Source of the DNA: Channa striata
Taxonomy: Eukaryota > Chordata > Actinopteri > Anabantiformes > Channidae
Assembly (NCBI GenBank): GCA_033026295.1
Contig: CM065176.1
Span: forward strand, 9,775,945-9,839,944
Length of the DNA stretch: 64,000 nucleotides
Direction: 5' to 3'
Within the stretch, counting starts at the first letter, position 1; the number at the start of each line of letters is the position of its first letter. The notes under the pieces were generated by a model that did not search any database, was not told where the DNA came from, and worked only from the letters and a program-made list of their open reading frames with translations. This document shows, one piece after another, positions 12,030 through 25,000 of this stretch. The translations under genes were made by a program, and so were the position numbers.

Positions 12030-13012
12030 TGTGAACTAGCTGCGATCACCGTCTACTTGGGGAACCTGACGACTCAGTTCGTGCCCATGGCTCCTCCGGC
12101 TGCTCGTGTTCCGCCGGGTGGACGCTGTCATTCAGTACACAGCGGCCCGGGGGACGCGCATGCGCAAAGGAATTAAAGCGTTCGGCTTCCTGGTAATGCA
12201 TTACGTCATACGTTCTCGACCCTTAGGGACTTAATGCGATAGTGCGAAAATCAATATAATTTTTGCGTTAAACCATTTCAGATTTAGGTTTGCACTGTTT
12301 ATTAAAGCCGTCTGATCATTGCGTCAGCGGAATGTAGTTCAAAGTTTACGCCCCACCTTCAACAATACAAACATTAGTATTAATATTTCTATAAACACGA
12401 CTGTTGAAAATAGTTCTAATTACTGGAATACGTTTGTTTAGGGAATTAGTTAATCAATTCTATCATATCCTTTTATATTTTATTTTTTCGAATTAAAGTT
12501 TTAGATTTTTGTCTTATATCAAAGACAGAATGTGTTATTAGAAGAATAGACACAATTAAGTTGATGTGTAAATTCTATTTCAGTTTTAGTTACAAAATCA
12601 TAATATTATGGAAGCAGGTTTATACAGCTGCTTTAAAACTATATTGTAAACAATACGTTGCCATAGGTTTATGATGTGCTTACATAAAACCAAGCTATTG
12701 TTTACTAGTAACATAATACTTAATACTACTATGATACTCATTTTAAATTATATCATAAATTAAGATTTCAGTCGTGAATGAGCAGAATATTTTGTATAAT
12801 AACCACACATTACAGACTGAAATTTGTAATGCTTTTGTACATTCATTATTTAAAAAAAAAAAAACAGCAAAAATTCTTTATTAGGCCAAAATACAAAATA
12901 GAAATGGAGTGGAGTACACTCTGTTGGACATACGCTTTCTACAGACACACAGGCACACGCACCAAAAAAAAAAGAGAGAAAAAAAAAAAACACACACCAC
13001 AGAGTCTAATCT
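12028..13012. other. Spacer between hdhd5 promoter and ccdc77 3' end
   Basis: The first 200 bases are the CpG-rich hdhd5 promoter. After about 12240 the DNA is AT-rich without exons. On the minus strand AATAAA at 12877-12882 lies about 130 bases past the ccdc77 stop and is its likely poly(A) signal. Poly-A runs occur at about 12852-12864 and 12963-12990. Confidence 0.5.
12156..12165. promoter_or_regulatory. NRF-1 palindrome upstream of hdhd5
   Basis: GCGCATGCGC is the exact core of the NRF-1 consensus. It sits in a CpG-rich block (about 12050-12230), about 215 bases upstream of the hdhd5 start. NRF-1 controls many nuclear genes for mitochondrial proteins, which fits the mitochondrial leader of HDHD5. 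Confidence 0.55.
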
Positions 13013-16000
13013 TCAGCTAAATCTCAGTTCATTTTCCAGTCCATAGATCTTGGCCTTCAGTGCCATCAGCTCACCCTGAATCTTTTTTGTTCTGGTGTTG
13101 GTCTGGCGGACCTCATGCAGAACTGCTAGATCCTGGTTCGGGCCAACATTTAGAGTAACCTGATGTAATGAACACATATACACCAGGTTAGAACATTTAA
13201 AATGCCATCTATGACATTAGTAATTTGGATGACTGGAGGAGGCAATTGTGAAATAATTTTCCATTGCTGTTTTCTATAAATAAAGTGATAGTTATACAAA
13301 GCTGGCACCACAAATGTTGCTATTTTCATTATAAAATAAAATAAAATGCTTTTCTTATGATTAAAAAGAATAAAAGACAAAAAAGAAAACTACATCACCA
13401 CCAGTAGATTATGTTCACCTTGAGGAGTTGTTTTTCAACATCTTTGAATTTCTGTCTGAGGTGTTTCAGGTCGGTTTTAAAGCCCTCCACCTCCATAACT
13501 CTCCTCTTTTCCAACGCCTCATAGCGCTGAGTCATTAGTTGAAGACGCTTAGCCATTTTGTCTGAACGCTCCTGCACACAAAGATTAAGTAAGTAACTTG
13601 AGAATCAGTACAAACTATAAACAATCGGACATCTGCATGAGCTTTACAGATATATGCATGAATCACTCTAGCATACTTTGAATATTTCTCTGCCCACATC
13701 CCCTTCTTCTCTAATTTGGGCCAGTTCTGTCTCCAGAGTAATACACTGCTCCCTGTACATCTCTGCCAGACGATGGGCTTGCTTCAGATCCTCCTGCAAT
13801 GCCTGTTGAAATGGACCAATTTTATTAAGGTAAAAAGTCTTTCAAACATCCCCAAACAACATGGCCATTGCTATTCCAGATCAGTAAAATAGCAGGAAAG
13901 CTGAATTTGGGCTCCTGCTTAACATGTATATTTTTTATCAGTGTGAGTGGAATATAGACTTTTTCCTTTGAATCTAATAGAAAACGTTTCCAAATATGAC
14001 CAGTTTTACTTTTCAAATAATAACAACAAGAACACATTACTTTTAGCTCTTCTTTGTGTGCCTGCTGTGACTCTGGCTGGGGCCGGGTGAGGAGCAGAGC
14101 TGTACTGGCGCTAGGAGGCCACATTTGACCTGGATCAGTGACAGCAGACCCAGCTTTCCTCAGACGGTTGTGGCAAGAGTCCAGTTCTCTTAGCAGCCGG
14201 TCCTTCTCTACCATCCAGCTCTTCTCATGAGTCCGTGTGTCAAATTTTAATTGTAAAAAATCTTTGGTGCTCTCATACAACAATTTCTGGGTTTGCTGGT
14301 GCCTGGGGTTTCAAATGTGACATTCATTCATAAAAGACTATTGTGAGATTTATTATCATCCAAAGTAAGGAAAACAAACATAAGCTGGATCATACAAATG
14401 ACTAACACTTCAGCTGAATTTTAAAATTGCACAGTAGTATGAAACTGATAAAAATGCAGTACCTCTCAGTAAGAGCAGTGATTCGATCCTGATCTCTCCG
14501 CTGTTGTGCCTGTGCCTCCTCTGTTTTGATTCGTCTATCCTCCAGTAGAGACTCTATCTGTTCTTTAGCCAGACGGGTCTGTTCCTCGATCTGAGCCTGC
14601 AGTGCCTCCACCTAAATATGTGAACAAGATAAATGCACTAAAAACGGTTTCTAACAATATTCAGCAGCAAAATGCATTCATACAGTGGACCTATACCTGG
14701 AGTAACAAAGTCTGGTTGTCGTTCTTGTATTGCTCCAGGGTCTCTCCATTTACACCATCTACTGATTTTGGTCTCCTGATGCTCTCTAATTCAACAGACA
14801 TGGGATCAAAGTGACAGTCAGGAGAAATAAGCACTGTATGTTGTCATTCATGTTTTTTGCTTCAAAAATCTGGTTCTGTACTTTTCAGTTAAAAAGGAAA
14901 CATTAAAATACTACTAAATCTTTAGTTTAAAGCAGGGGTCTCAGACTCGCGGCCCGCGGGCCAATTGCGGCCCGCGAGCCGATAGTTTGTGGCCCCCACC
15001 TTATTATTAAAGTTTAATGTTAGTGCGGCCCGCGAGTTTGTTTTGAACGGCACGGAACGGAAATGACGTACATTGCGGAAATGACGTATATTAAGGAAAT
15101 GACGTTCTTTGTGCCTCGGCTAAACACTTGATTGAAACTTCAACGAGAAAGCTTAAAGAACTGTTAATACAGACATTTGAATCCTAATTATTATAATTAT
15201 TTTATTTACTTATTACTGATTGATTGATTGATTTTCTTATTAATTTCTTATTTATTTTCTTCTAATTTGTTTATTTATTTTGTCATATTATTTTGTGTTA
15301 AAAATAAAAAAATAAAGACATTTGAGAAGATTAAAATTATTTAAAAGTTTTTCTTGTGGAAACCTGATGCGGCCCAGCCTCACCCCGACTCTGCCTCCAG
15401 CGGCCCCCAAGTAAATTGAGTTTAAGACCCCTGGTTTAAAGTTTATTAAATATACCAACATGTTTGAACAAACAATTACAGAATTGACCTGATTAAGGAA
15501 CCAAAGAATGAATACCTACATGTATCTTTTTGAAATAAATACACAAATAAAAAAAACGTTTTCAAACCTTTCCTGATCACAGTGGGTTTTAGTTTTGTTG
15601 GCCTAAGGCTGAGACTTTCCTCCAATCTAGACTCAGGGTTCCTCTGTGTGATAGTAACCTGAAATACAGACATAATAATTACGTACAGGAGTGTATTTAA
15701 AAGTGACTTTTATTTGCCTGTTTTCTACAGTGGAATGAACTCGTGGTTTTGCTTATACACAAACAAATTGTAAAACAAAAAAAGCACACTTTATTTTAGT
15801 TGTATACTTACATCAATGCTAATTTTTTTTTTTACACTTCTCACAAATTCACTGGCATCTATGTACCAATCACTGAAAATTATGTTTGAAAATGTAGGAA
15901 ATTGCATTTTAATGATTTGAAATAAATTAAATACATTACTAACTCTTTGACAGGAAAAGCAAAAATGTATTAACAGCCTCAATGGTACTTCATTTCCACC

Positions 16001-17501
16001 TATGCATCATCCCTACAGTATTTTTTCATTAAACCTGTGTTTCACAAATCAAAACCTCTGCCCTGGAAAAAAGCCTTTGATGAAGGGTTTACCTTGTGAG
16101 GTGGTTCCCGATGAAAATATGTGATCTCTCCTGTATCAGGCCCCACCAGGGCAAGAAGGTGCTGGATTTTCTTCCTGTCCTCCAGCTCTCTACAGAATTG
16201 AACAGACAGATTTTTGTGCAGAAGTTCTATGGAAAGGTTTTCCCCTACTCAGCTAATTAAACCATAACCTTTCTCAGTCAAGAAAACTCAATACATTTAG
16301 ACTTGGATTCCTTGTGTAACTGAGTTTTGTCAGGCAGGGATTAGAAAACACTGTGTGTGTTTGTGTGTGTGTGCACACGTGGACACTAGAGTTATACAGG
16401 GACTGAAATCAGAAATGATTTGCAACCCTAATAAGAAATATATCCAATGGCAGCCAGTCAGATGGCTTGTTAAGCTATTACTTTTCCAAATAAACACTTT
16501 GATTTGTTAGATTAGAAAAACCTTGGGTGTAACTAATATAATTAATGATTGCTCTTTTCTGCTTAAGGATCCCAGTAAACCACCATAATCATCCTTATTT
16601 ACATTACACCTGTGCTTTTCTTGCTACAATATGTTAAAACTCCATATGGAAATGTCTCTTGCTGTGCTTATGGTTTCACCCACCTGATCTTAAGTCGGTC
16701 ATTTTCTGCATAAAGCCGCAGAGACTGTTCTCTCTCTTGATATAGATAAACCTGCATGTCACTTAGAGCATTTTGTAGTTCAGCAATCTCACCCTCACGT
16801 TGTCTTATGTCCCACTGTAGCTTATGCTGGAAAGATACAGGTTTGGATAGCAGATGAGTTAACACAGGCCAATAAAGCAACTTCACATGCCATGACTCCT
16901 TACTGTGTGTCACCTGGTCCTCTGTGATGCCTTTGTACTTTTCCAGCATCTGCAGCAGCTCTTCATGTTCACTGTCAAACTGCGCAATCTTCTGTCTGTA
17001 GAACTCCAGCAGCTCTCTGGATGGACGCAAATATGCCAGACGCTCCTGAATGGGTGGTAGCGGGGAGTCAGGTTCCCGCTCAGGGGTCCGAATGGAGTTA
17101 CTGTAGAAAACAAAATGTTTTATAGTCCTGTGTGGAAGGAGAAACTTCTGCAAACCAGTCCACTACCTATACACATTTTACAGAAACACTAAATTCTGAC
17201 CCTGTACTGTTGGTGACAGTCTACCCTGTACATGTCTGCAAAGAAAAGCAATAAAATGATTACCTTGGCTTAGACAATACCACTTAAGTAAATCTATGTA
17301 GGATAAGACTTGGGACTGTAACAGTGGGGGATAAGACTGGCAAATAAGTCCTGTTCAGGGAGATTACAGGCATTATGTCCCTCCAACAATGGAAACTCTC
17401 AGTGGTATAGCAACATTTCTTTCTTAAAAAGACACGTCCTCCTGCATGCTGACTAAATTACTTTACCTGTGTAGTGCTGCACCTCTTGCTGGAGATTCCA
17501 T
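13013..17501 (-). CDS. ccdc77: Coiled-coil domain-containing protein 77
   Basis: Eleven coding exons, in transcript order: 17467-17501, 16914-17100, 16684-16826, 16093-16189, 15568-15658, 14697-14785, 14463-14611, 14041-14302, 13677-13802, 13419-13571, 13013-13159. All phases match and give 492 aa (human 488). The start MESPARGAALH leads to the family block PSRELLEFY, then long coiled coils: HKLQWDIRQREGEIAELQ, ALSDMQVYLYQERE, VEALQAQIEEQTRLAKEQIE, LLYESTKDFLQLK, and the conserved tail RLQLMTQRYEALEKRR...EVEGFKTDLKHLRQK ending in LENELRFS. CCDC77 is a centrosome/cilium-associated coiled-coil protein; it has no enzymatic motif. A hAT-type insertion sits in the intron between 14785 and 15568 without touching exons. 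Transcription starts toward ush1c, head to head. A non-coding first exon upstream of 17501 is likely but not located. Confidence 0.93.
14933..15433. mobile_element. Non-autonomous hAT-type DNA transposon in a ccdc77 intron
   Basis: A 501-bp element bounded by terminal inverted repeats: CAGGGGTCTCAGACTC at the left, and GAGTTTAAGACCCCTG (14 of 16 matching when inverted) at the right. It is flanked by a perfect 8-bp target-site duplication, GTTTAAAG, at 14925-14932 and 15434-15441. Eight-bp duplications and CAGGGG ends are hAT hallmarks. The GC-rich subterminal GCGGCCCGC words contrast with an AT-rich centre. There is no transposase frame, so it must have been moved in trans. The perfect duplication suggests a fairly young insertion. 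Confidence 0.9.
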
Positions 17502-19029
17502 CTTGGCAAAAAACACTGAAAAGCAAGTGGAAACGTTATGTAATAGTTTTCATACATTTATACTGTAAAAATGCATGTTTGACAGTTGTCTGTATTGTAA
17601 TTTGTTGAATCTGAAATTCCTCTGGCAGCCAAACGTATAACACGGGGTTATACAGACCCAGCTTTCTAAAACAAGAGAGATCTGCAGCAGTCAGTTCTTT
17701 ACTGAATACAGAAAGATCCGTCTGATTTGTCCATGTCAGAAATTACTCTTAGCTGAATACTGAACTGTTAAAAAACTGTTCAAGACTGTAAAGCATCTTA
17801 TAGCTTTTTGATCCCGGTTTGAAAAGTTTCTTCGTCTTGCACAGAAACACAGAAACGTCAGATGTTAAACCAATCAAGGTTTGTTCTGTAAACGTTGTTA
17901 TGCATTAAGTAGATTGTCCACGGAGTCTCTGTCACGGATTGGGCGCCAGGGGCAGCGGGATGTTTGAATGTATCAGAAATATCCAACATTATTCTCATTT
18001 TAAATTAACAACCTGTTTGACCTGAAAGGACTTTAAGAGGGAAATCGCATGTTGTGCTTTTCGTTGCAAAGCAGTGAGTGGTTTTACCGAAGCGTTACGT
18101 TAAATGACGCTAAGTAATGTTAGGTTGATGTTTGTCTTTGTCCAGAAATACAGTCTGAAATTTTGCATTTTTAGCTTTATAAAATAAAGCCTGCAGATAT
18201 ACGTACGATAACATAGTCAAAGTTAAAACACATATATTAAATTCTTGTTTTTTGTTTTTTTACCAATCTTCCAGATCGCACAGTTGCGTCCAAACCCAGT
18301 GAAAATGTTCGTTGCTGTCCAGATTTTAAAACCCGGAAGTTTACGCCTCTTCGTCTTCTTCGTGGGATACGGAACGAAAATAATGTTATTTTGCCAACTA
18401 GCGATGGTAATAAGAACTGGAGTGTCACCAAACAAAGAATAAAGCAGTAAATATGCAAAAACAAACAAACAAGCAAAAAACAAAAGGATTGTAATGCAAC
18501 TTGTGCAGTAAGTGTGGGTTGAGTATATAATTATATGTGGATATATTTTTATATTTTAATTTTCTGATAAGTGGAAACGATGTTCCGGTTGTCATTAGAA
18601 GCTTTTTACATGACAAACCTCTGTCTATTCAGCGAATGTACATTTGTGTGAACGTGTGTTTGTAGATGTTTGAAGCCTCGAAAACGTAAAATGTCTCGAT
18701 AACTAATGAAGGACATTTTTAACAACCTGCCTTTTCAAAATAATTGAATATTTTTAATGTAAAAGATAAAGTATGCAAAGGATTTTATATGTATTATTTA
18801 TATATATTTTACTTTATTAACGTAAACTGTCTGTGTAAATTGTAAACATATTGATCATATCAATTACCGAAACCATTCATTTTGTAACTCTTGTTTTACT
18901 TTGATGATCTTGGACGGAAGCTCGTGTTTTACTACGCCTGGCTTGACGAAGTGACCCTGGTCCTGTACTGAAAGACTTCACCGACCCTCTGGGATCTCAC
19001 GTCGGTCCGTTTGCTACAGTCTCCCGACA
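17502..19029. promoter_or_regulatory. Head-to-head intergenic region of ccdc77 and ush1c
   Basis: About 1.5 kb separates two divergent start codons. An ETS-type site CCGGAAGT lies at 18333-18340 in a small CpG-bearing segment and may mark the ccdc77 promoter. The 18890-19029 stretch, with CpGs and the sequence just before the ush1c ATG, is probably the ush1c 5' untranslated exon. No other coding exon is visible. Promoter assignment is inference. Confidence 0.4.
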
Positions 19030-22000
19030 ATGGAGCGGAAAGTGGCCAGGGAATTCAGACACAAGGTGAGATACGAGCAGTTTCCTCCGCGGACGCCGAT
19101 AAATGATCTATGAAATCGCTCTTTACCTGCTTGTCACTAACTGGCTCAGGTGTCTCTGCCAGTGGGATGTTACCGAGCCTGACCGTCAGCCACACGAGAA
19201 GGAAACATCAAAAAATCCCTCAGGAAATATTTTCTAACTTATGTTTCTTAGGATACAAAACACTTGTTTATAAGCCAAACACATAAATCTAAGTAGGTAT
19301 TTAAAGCTTCAGTTTCTTATTCTTCTTATTTTTGTCATGTGTCTGTCACCTGTTCAGGCTCAGGTAAACATCAGACATTTTAGGTTGCCATGGTAAATGA
19401 CAGTAATGTTATTTGGATATGTGACTCTTTATGTACTGAGTTTTGTCCTGAAAAGGCGGAAAATATAACAGGGGATGGAAACATGATATGTTCAGGGCGT
19501 TTTCAGCCTTGGAGCATGAAGGATCACCACACTGCCATCTGTGCTTCTCTCAGGCAGACAGTGTCCCGTATTGTAGGCATTTCTCAAAGGGCATCCAGTA
19601 TTGGATCGTTTAGATGTGTAAGAGGTGATCAGCTGAGCGGAAGAAATGGGACATTTTCAGAGTTTAATTAGAGGCTCAGGGACGTACACAGCACAATCAG
19701 GCCTTGTTTCTTGTGGGGACATTACCATGGTCACTGTATGTGTCCACCTAGTTGTTTGGTTAATTGTCTTTGTCACTTTTATTGTCCTGAGTAAAAGTGA
19801 AGAGTTGAACAACTGATATTTGTTTGATTTTGTTTTAAGACAAAATGACATTGGATCTTATTATGTGAAAACAACCCCAGTCTCTGTACCAGGCAGAGGT
19901 TTTCAAAATCATTTGAATGACCCATTATCTTTTTGCTGGTTTATGGTGCCAAAGTCTGCGTGTAGTATAGGCCGCAGGAGTGGCTGATTTTTACTGCTCT
20001 GAGCACAAGAAATTTTATGAGGCTCATAAACAGCATGCCACACACACCCTCACAGGAGCTGTACACTACAGGGAGGCTTAGTTGTTCTGACCTCACTTTC
20101 ATTCTTATGTAAATGACACAAAGTTTCTGAATGTGCACGTGTAGACTTATTTTTGGAATATACAGTCCGTGTGTGTGTTTATGTGTGTGTGTGTGTGAGA
20201 GAGAATGCTGCTGTGTAAAGATGTTTATCTTTGCGTTGAAGATGTAAGATGACACTGCTGACCTTCCTATTGCAGCTTCTCCTCCACGGCACTGCCATTA
20301 TTCTCTCCCAGTGGTTTGATTGTTGGGGAAGGGCGGCTCATTACACCCGCTTTAGTCCAAGCAACTCAACTTGTCATTCTGATTTTGAAAGAAAAAGCCA
20401 TCTGTAGGTCAGGGCTAAAGCTCATAGTTTCTGTGGTTTTATTTGGGAAAACACTGAAATGTGTTACATCAGTGATTGGCCAAAACGCTTCCTCAAAACT
20501 GTCCTGCAGCAGCTGAGCCGCCATCAGGTTTGTACAACTCCTACACACACACAGTCACACACAGATGGCTGACACCCTGTGCTGTTGACAGGACCACAGA
20601 ACAGAGGTACTGTGTTTTTCAGTGAGCTGACATTTTCTGTGATTATCAGTCAGAAGAATGATTGCACCAGATGTTTGCATTTTCTTGCAGGTGGAGTTGC
20701 TCATTGAAAATGAAGCAGAGAAGGATTACCTGTATGATGTCCTCCGCATGTATCACCAGTGAGTACCATCTGTCAGCGCCCAGTGTGGTTAGAGTTTGTG
20801 TGTGTTTGTGTGCTGGTTGCATTTTCATACATATATTTTGTCTTTGTCACGCACGATTTACATTTGCATGTAAATAATGCATTGATTGAATTGACAATTT
20901 TTTAAATGACAGTCAAATCTTAAGATTAAAGGCTGCTAAACATCCGTTTGCTCTACTCTAATGTTTTCCTGTTTAAATATCTAAATTTCCTGATTCACGC
21001 AGACATTCACCTGCAGTGGAAAAAATTGTTTGACGTCATGGTTTCTCATAACAGCCTGATCTCAGAACGCTGAGGAGGGGGGTGTTGTGGGCTGTACACG
21101 TTGTACAGTTCTAGGTTTCAGTTAATCTTTGTGCAGAGGCAGAGCCCTGTGGCCCCACAGGTTAAGCCTCTGATCAGTTTCCACAGAGCTCCGACAAGCC
21201 TGGCCAGTTGTCCACAAAAGCTCTTTTTATGTTCATCCACCAAACAGGGCACCTATTAATAATTCAAGGAGGCAGGCCAGGTGGACCAACTTTATACAGT
21301 AGCTTTAACTTTGCCACAAATGCTGCTTAGTTTTTTTTTTCTTTCAATAAGCAGGTACAGTCTGTACTAAGTGTATAGAGCTTGGTTATGCACTATATTT
21401 AAAATTATTTAAGAATTTAAGACTCCAACTCAGTCTTCTTGGTAATGATCACCTCCAAAGGCCATTATGTTTACAGTACTTATGATTAAGTCGGAATGAG
21501 TTCAAGCATTCCTAAATACGATTATGTAGTATTAAAAAGCCTGGCTATATCTATCAAAAATATAAGGCAAATCCAGAGTATGAGGTGCAGAAGTATACTC
21601 TCACTGGGGTAGAAAAGCCTCAGAAACAGTATATTTGAGAACATGAAACTTTACAATACATTGAGCTCAGTCAATAAGACAATAAATTTATAATATTTCC
21701 AGGTGAATTAGATGTGTTGGATTTTCATCCATCCACCTGCTTGATCCATTCTCTGTTTTGTTTCAATGTAGGTGGCAGATTTTAGTAACGTAGATTACAT
21801 TTGGACTAATTGTCAGATATAAAGACCTTTTATTTCTTTAAGCTTCATTAAACAGAACTTTAGCATGTTATTAAGGTTGTTCTTATTTTAATTATTTGTT
21901 TTTTTTTTCTTTCTCTCTTGCATCAGTGTTGAAAGTAGAAGACAGTGTAGATTGGTACTAAAACTGTTATCCTCCTCTCTCTCTCTCACTCTCTTACTGT

Positions 22001-25000
22001 CTCAGGTCAATGGATTTGCCAGTGCTGGTGGGAGATTTGAAGCTGGTCATCAACGAACCAAAGCGGTTACCCCTGTTTGATGCCATCCGACCTCTCATCC
22101 CACTTAAACACCAGGTGGAGTATGACCTGCTCACCCCCAAGAGGTCACGGTGAGTGAGTACAGCTTGACACTGCAATCAGACTGACACCATCCTAGCTCT
22201 CTTTCAAAATTGTATTAACCTCACACATATGGTTTTGTGTCTTACTCTGTGTTCTAAATGAACAGGAAGCTGAAAGAGGTGCGTTTGGATCGGACCCAAC
22301 GTGACGGACTCGGTCTGAGTGTTCGAGGAGGCCTGGAGTTCGGCTGTGGACTCTACATATCCCAGATTGTCAAAGATGGACAAGCTGGAAATGTTGGTCT
22401 TCAGGTATGTACTTATGAATTAGCTGTGATGTTATAGTATAACAAATTCATTAATTTTTTATAAGTTCAGACATATTGACTTTTTGGAATTGGTTTCAGT
22501 CATAATATTAGAATCCACTAGGTGGGGTAAACCACCATCTTAAATTGTCAGAGAGTCAGGTGATGCAGATCTATACATAATCCAGACAAATATAGTCAGT
22601 AGAGAACATGACAGTTTTGCTCTTGGCATTTGGCTAAATTATCATTCCTGATTAATTATTTAATTAATTTAAACATACCTTTTGATCTTAATGTTCTGAC
22701 ACCTTCATATTTTCTTATTCATATGAGGGTAAAATTGGAATACAGGATACATGATACACTTTATGAATTGTAAATATGTAACTGATTCATGCATGTAATC
22801 TTGACTGTTTAACTGCAATTGAGTTTAGCATTGTCTATATGTCTCGATCATAAAAATCAAAATAGATCATACCATCAGTAGTATTTGCCTGTATCTCAGC
22901 CTTTTGTGTTTTCAGCAGTGAGGTTCACTGCTGGTTAAGTGAGAACTCCTCCTGTGCTCTGACTTCACACATTGAAAATGAATATGTCATCCATAATATT
23001 TTCTTGCTGTGTTGATTTATAGGTTGGTGATGAGATTGTACGCATCAATGGATACTCTATCTCATCCTGTATCCACGAGGAGGTCATCAGTCTCATCAAA
23101 ACAAAGAAGATTGTGTCACTCAAAGTCAGGCGTATGTCGCACACAAACTCATTTCCAACTGCAACAGCGTGACTGATGTGTATAAGTGTTTAACATCCGT
23201 GGTGTATTTGATCATTTATTTTGTTTTTTCTATCTGAGCAGATGTGGGGATGATCCCAGTAAAAAGGTAAGATAATAAATATGGTTAAATAGGATTTATT
23301 TGATTATTTATTGTATGAACATTTGCTCACATGATTTCTGTTTTCTTCAGCTCAACAGATGAATCCCTGAAGTGGCAGTTTGTGGATCAGTTTGTGTCAG
23401 AGTCAGGGGTACATCATTTCTTTCCACTTGGAATTTTTGTATTTAACAGTTCTCTCAGGACACAGCTTGTCTTTCATTGTTTTATTTCTTGTGCCATCCA
23501 GGAGAAAAAAACCAGCATTGCAGGCCTGGCATCTATTGGAGGAAAGGAAATCAAGGAGAAGAAAGTTTTCCTTAGTCTTGTGGGCACAAAGGGCATGGGC
23601 ATCAGCATCTCCAGTGGTCCCACACAGAAACCGGGTATCTACATCAGCAATGTCAAGTCAGGATCCCTTTCTGCAGAAGTTGGACTTGAGGTGACTGCTC
23701 AAAAACACTTGTATAAAATACTGATGCTCATTTCTCTGCCTTTTGTCAACTGTATTTGTTGTTTATGCCCAAATGTAGGTTGGAGACCAGATTGTGGAGG
23801 TAAACGGTGTGGATTTCACCAATGTGGACCACAAGGAGGTGAATCTTTATTGATTTCGTTGTTTATCCACCGCAATATTGGCAGCAAGCTTAAAACCACG
23901 CTGCAGCTAAAACCACATTCAGTCAGCTAAAATGTTTTGGAGGTAGAATAAAATGTCTGGCTGGTTATTTGCCAAAGTGGAAGATGGAGAACACAGTATC
24001 CAGATGCAATAGTATTTGCCTGGAATAAGATAATTTCACAACCTGATATAGTAAATACTTCTAATCTTCCCACAAGCCATGGGGCACTGTTAATTAATTC
24101 CTCTTAACTGTATTCATTAAATATAATTTGAAATTATTGCATATTATTAGAATTTTTCTGCATTATACTTGCAGGCTGTGAAAGTCCTGAAGAGCAGCAG
24201 GAGTTTGACTATTACTGTTCTGACTGGGGCTGTAAGTACACAAGTGTAATCCATAATATCTAATAATAATTTATTATAACGTATTGATTGTTACTATACT
24301 ATTCCAGAGTTTGTTGAATTTTATGAATGGGTTTGTAAGAATGTGTTTTAATCAATTGTAATAAATAAAAAAACATACTTGGTAAAGATTGTAATGATCT
24401 TGACATTTGGGGGTGATACAACAAAACTACATAGACAAGGGGTAGAAATGGTTAGGATCACAGAAAAATATGTAGACGTAGAAACATGTGGGTTATGAAT
24501 CCAAACTGTTTCACCATGCTGGAAACTACACATGGGAAAGCACATTTATCTCAGAAAGTAAAATATCTTGAGCCGTCATCTGCAACGAATGTGGGAGACC
24601 CGACTTCTACCTTCTTCCTCTCTTTTGCATTCCAGCAGCAAACTTGGATTAATATGCCATTTTGTTTTGGGAGACATCACATTGCCTAGCCTGTGCCTCG
24701 AGCCGGCTGTCTGCTGGAGCAGCAGTTATCATCAGTCAAGTCACTGGGCAGGTTGTTTGCCTCAGGACAGTGATATTGGCTGTGTCACTGAGACAAGCAG
24801 TCCTCTTTTATTTACTGTTTTCCCTGGTGCCTGTCTCATGCATTTGTTTAAGTTAGAGCGCGTGTGTCTTCATCTTGACATATCCGGTACATCCACCAGT
24901 ATGGGTTGTTGATATTAGAGGCTTTGCTCCAAAGTAATGACATCAAGCAAAACTAGTACATTAATCCCTCCCATATAACGTTTTTTAATAGATAGGTTAG

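Noticed and set aside
12847..12990. Poly-A runs as retroposon tails near the ccdc77 3' end
   Set aside because: No recognisable SINE/LINE body or target duplication next to them.
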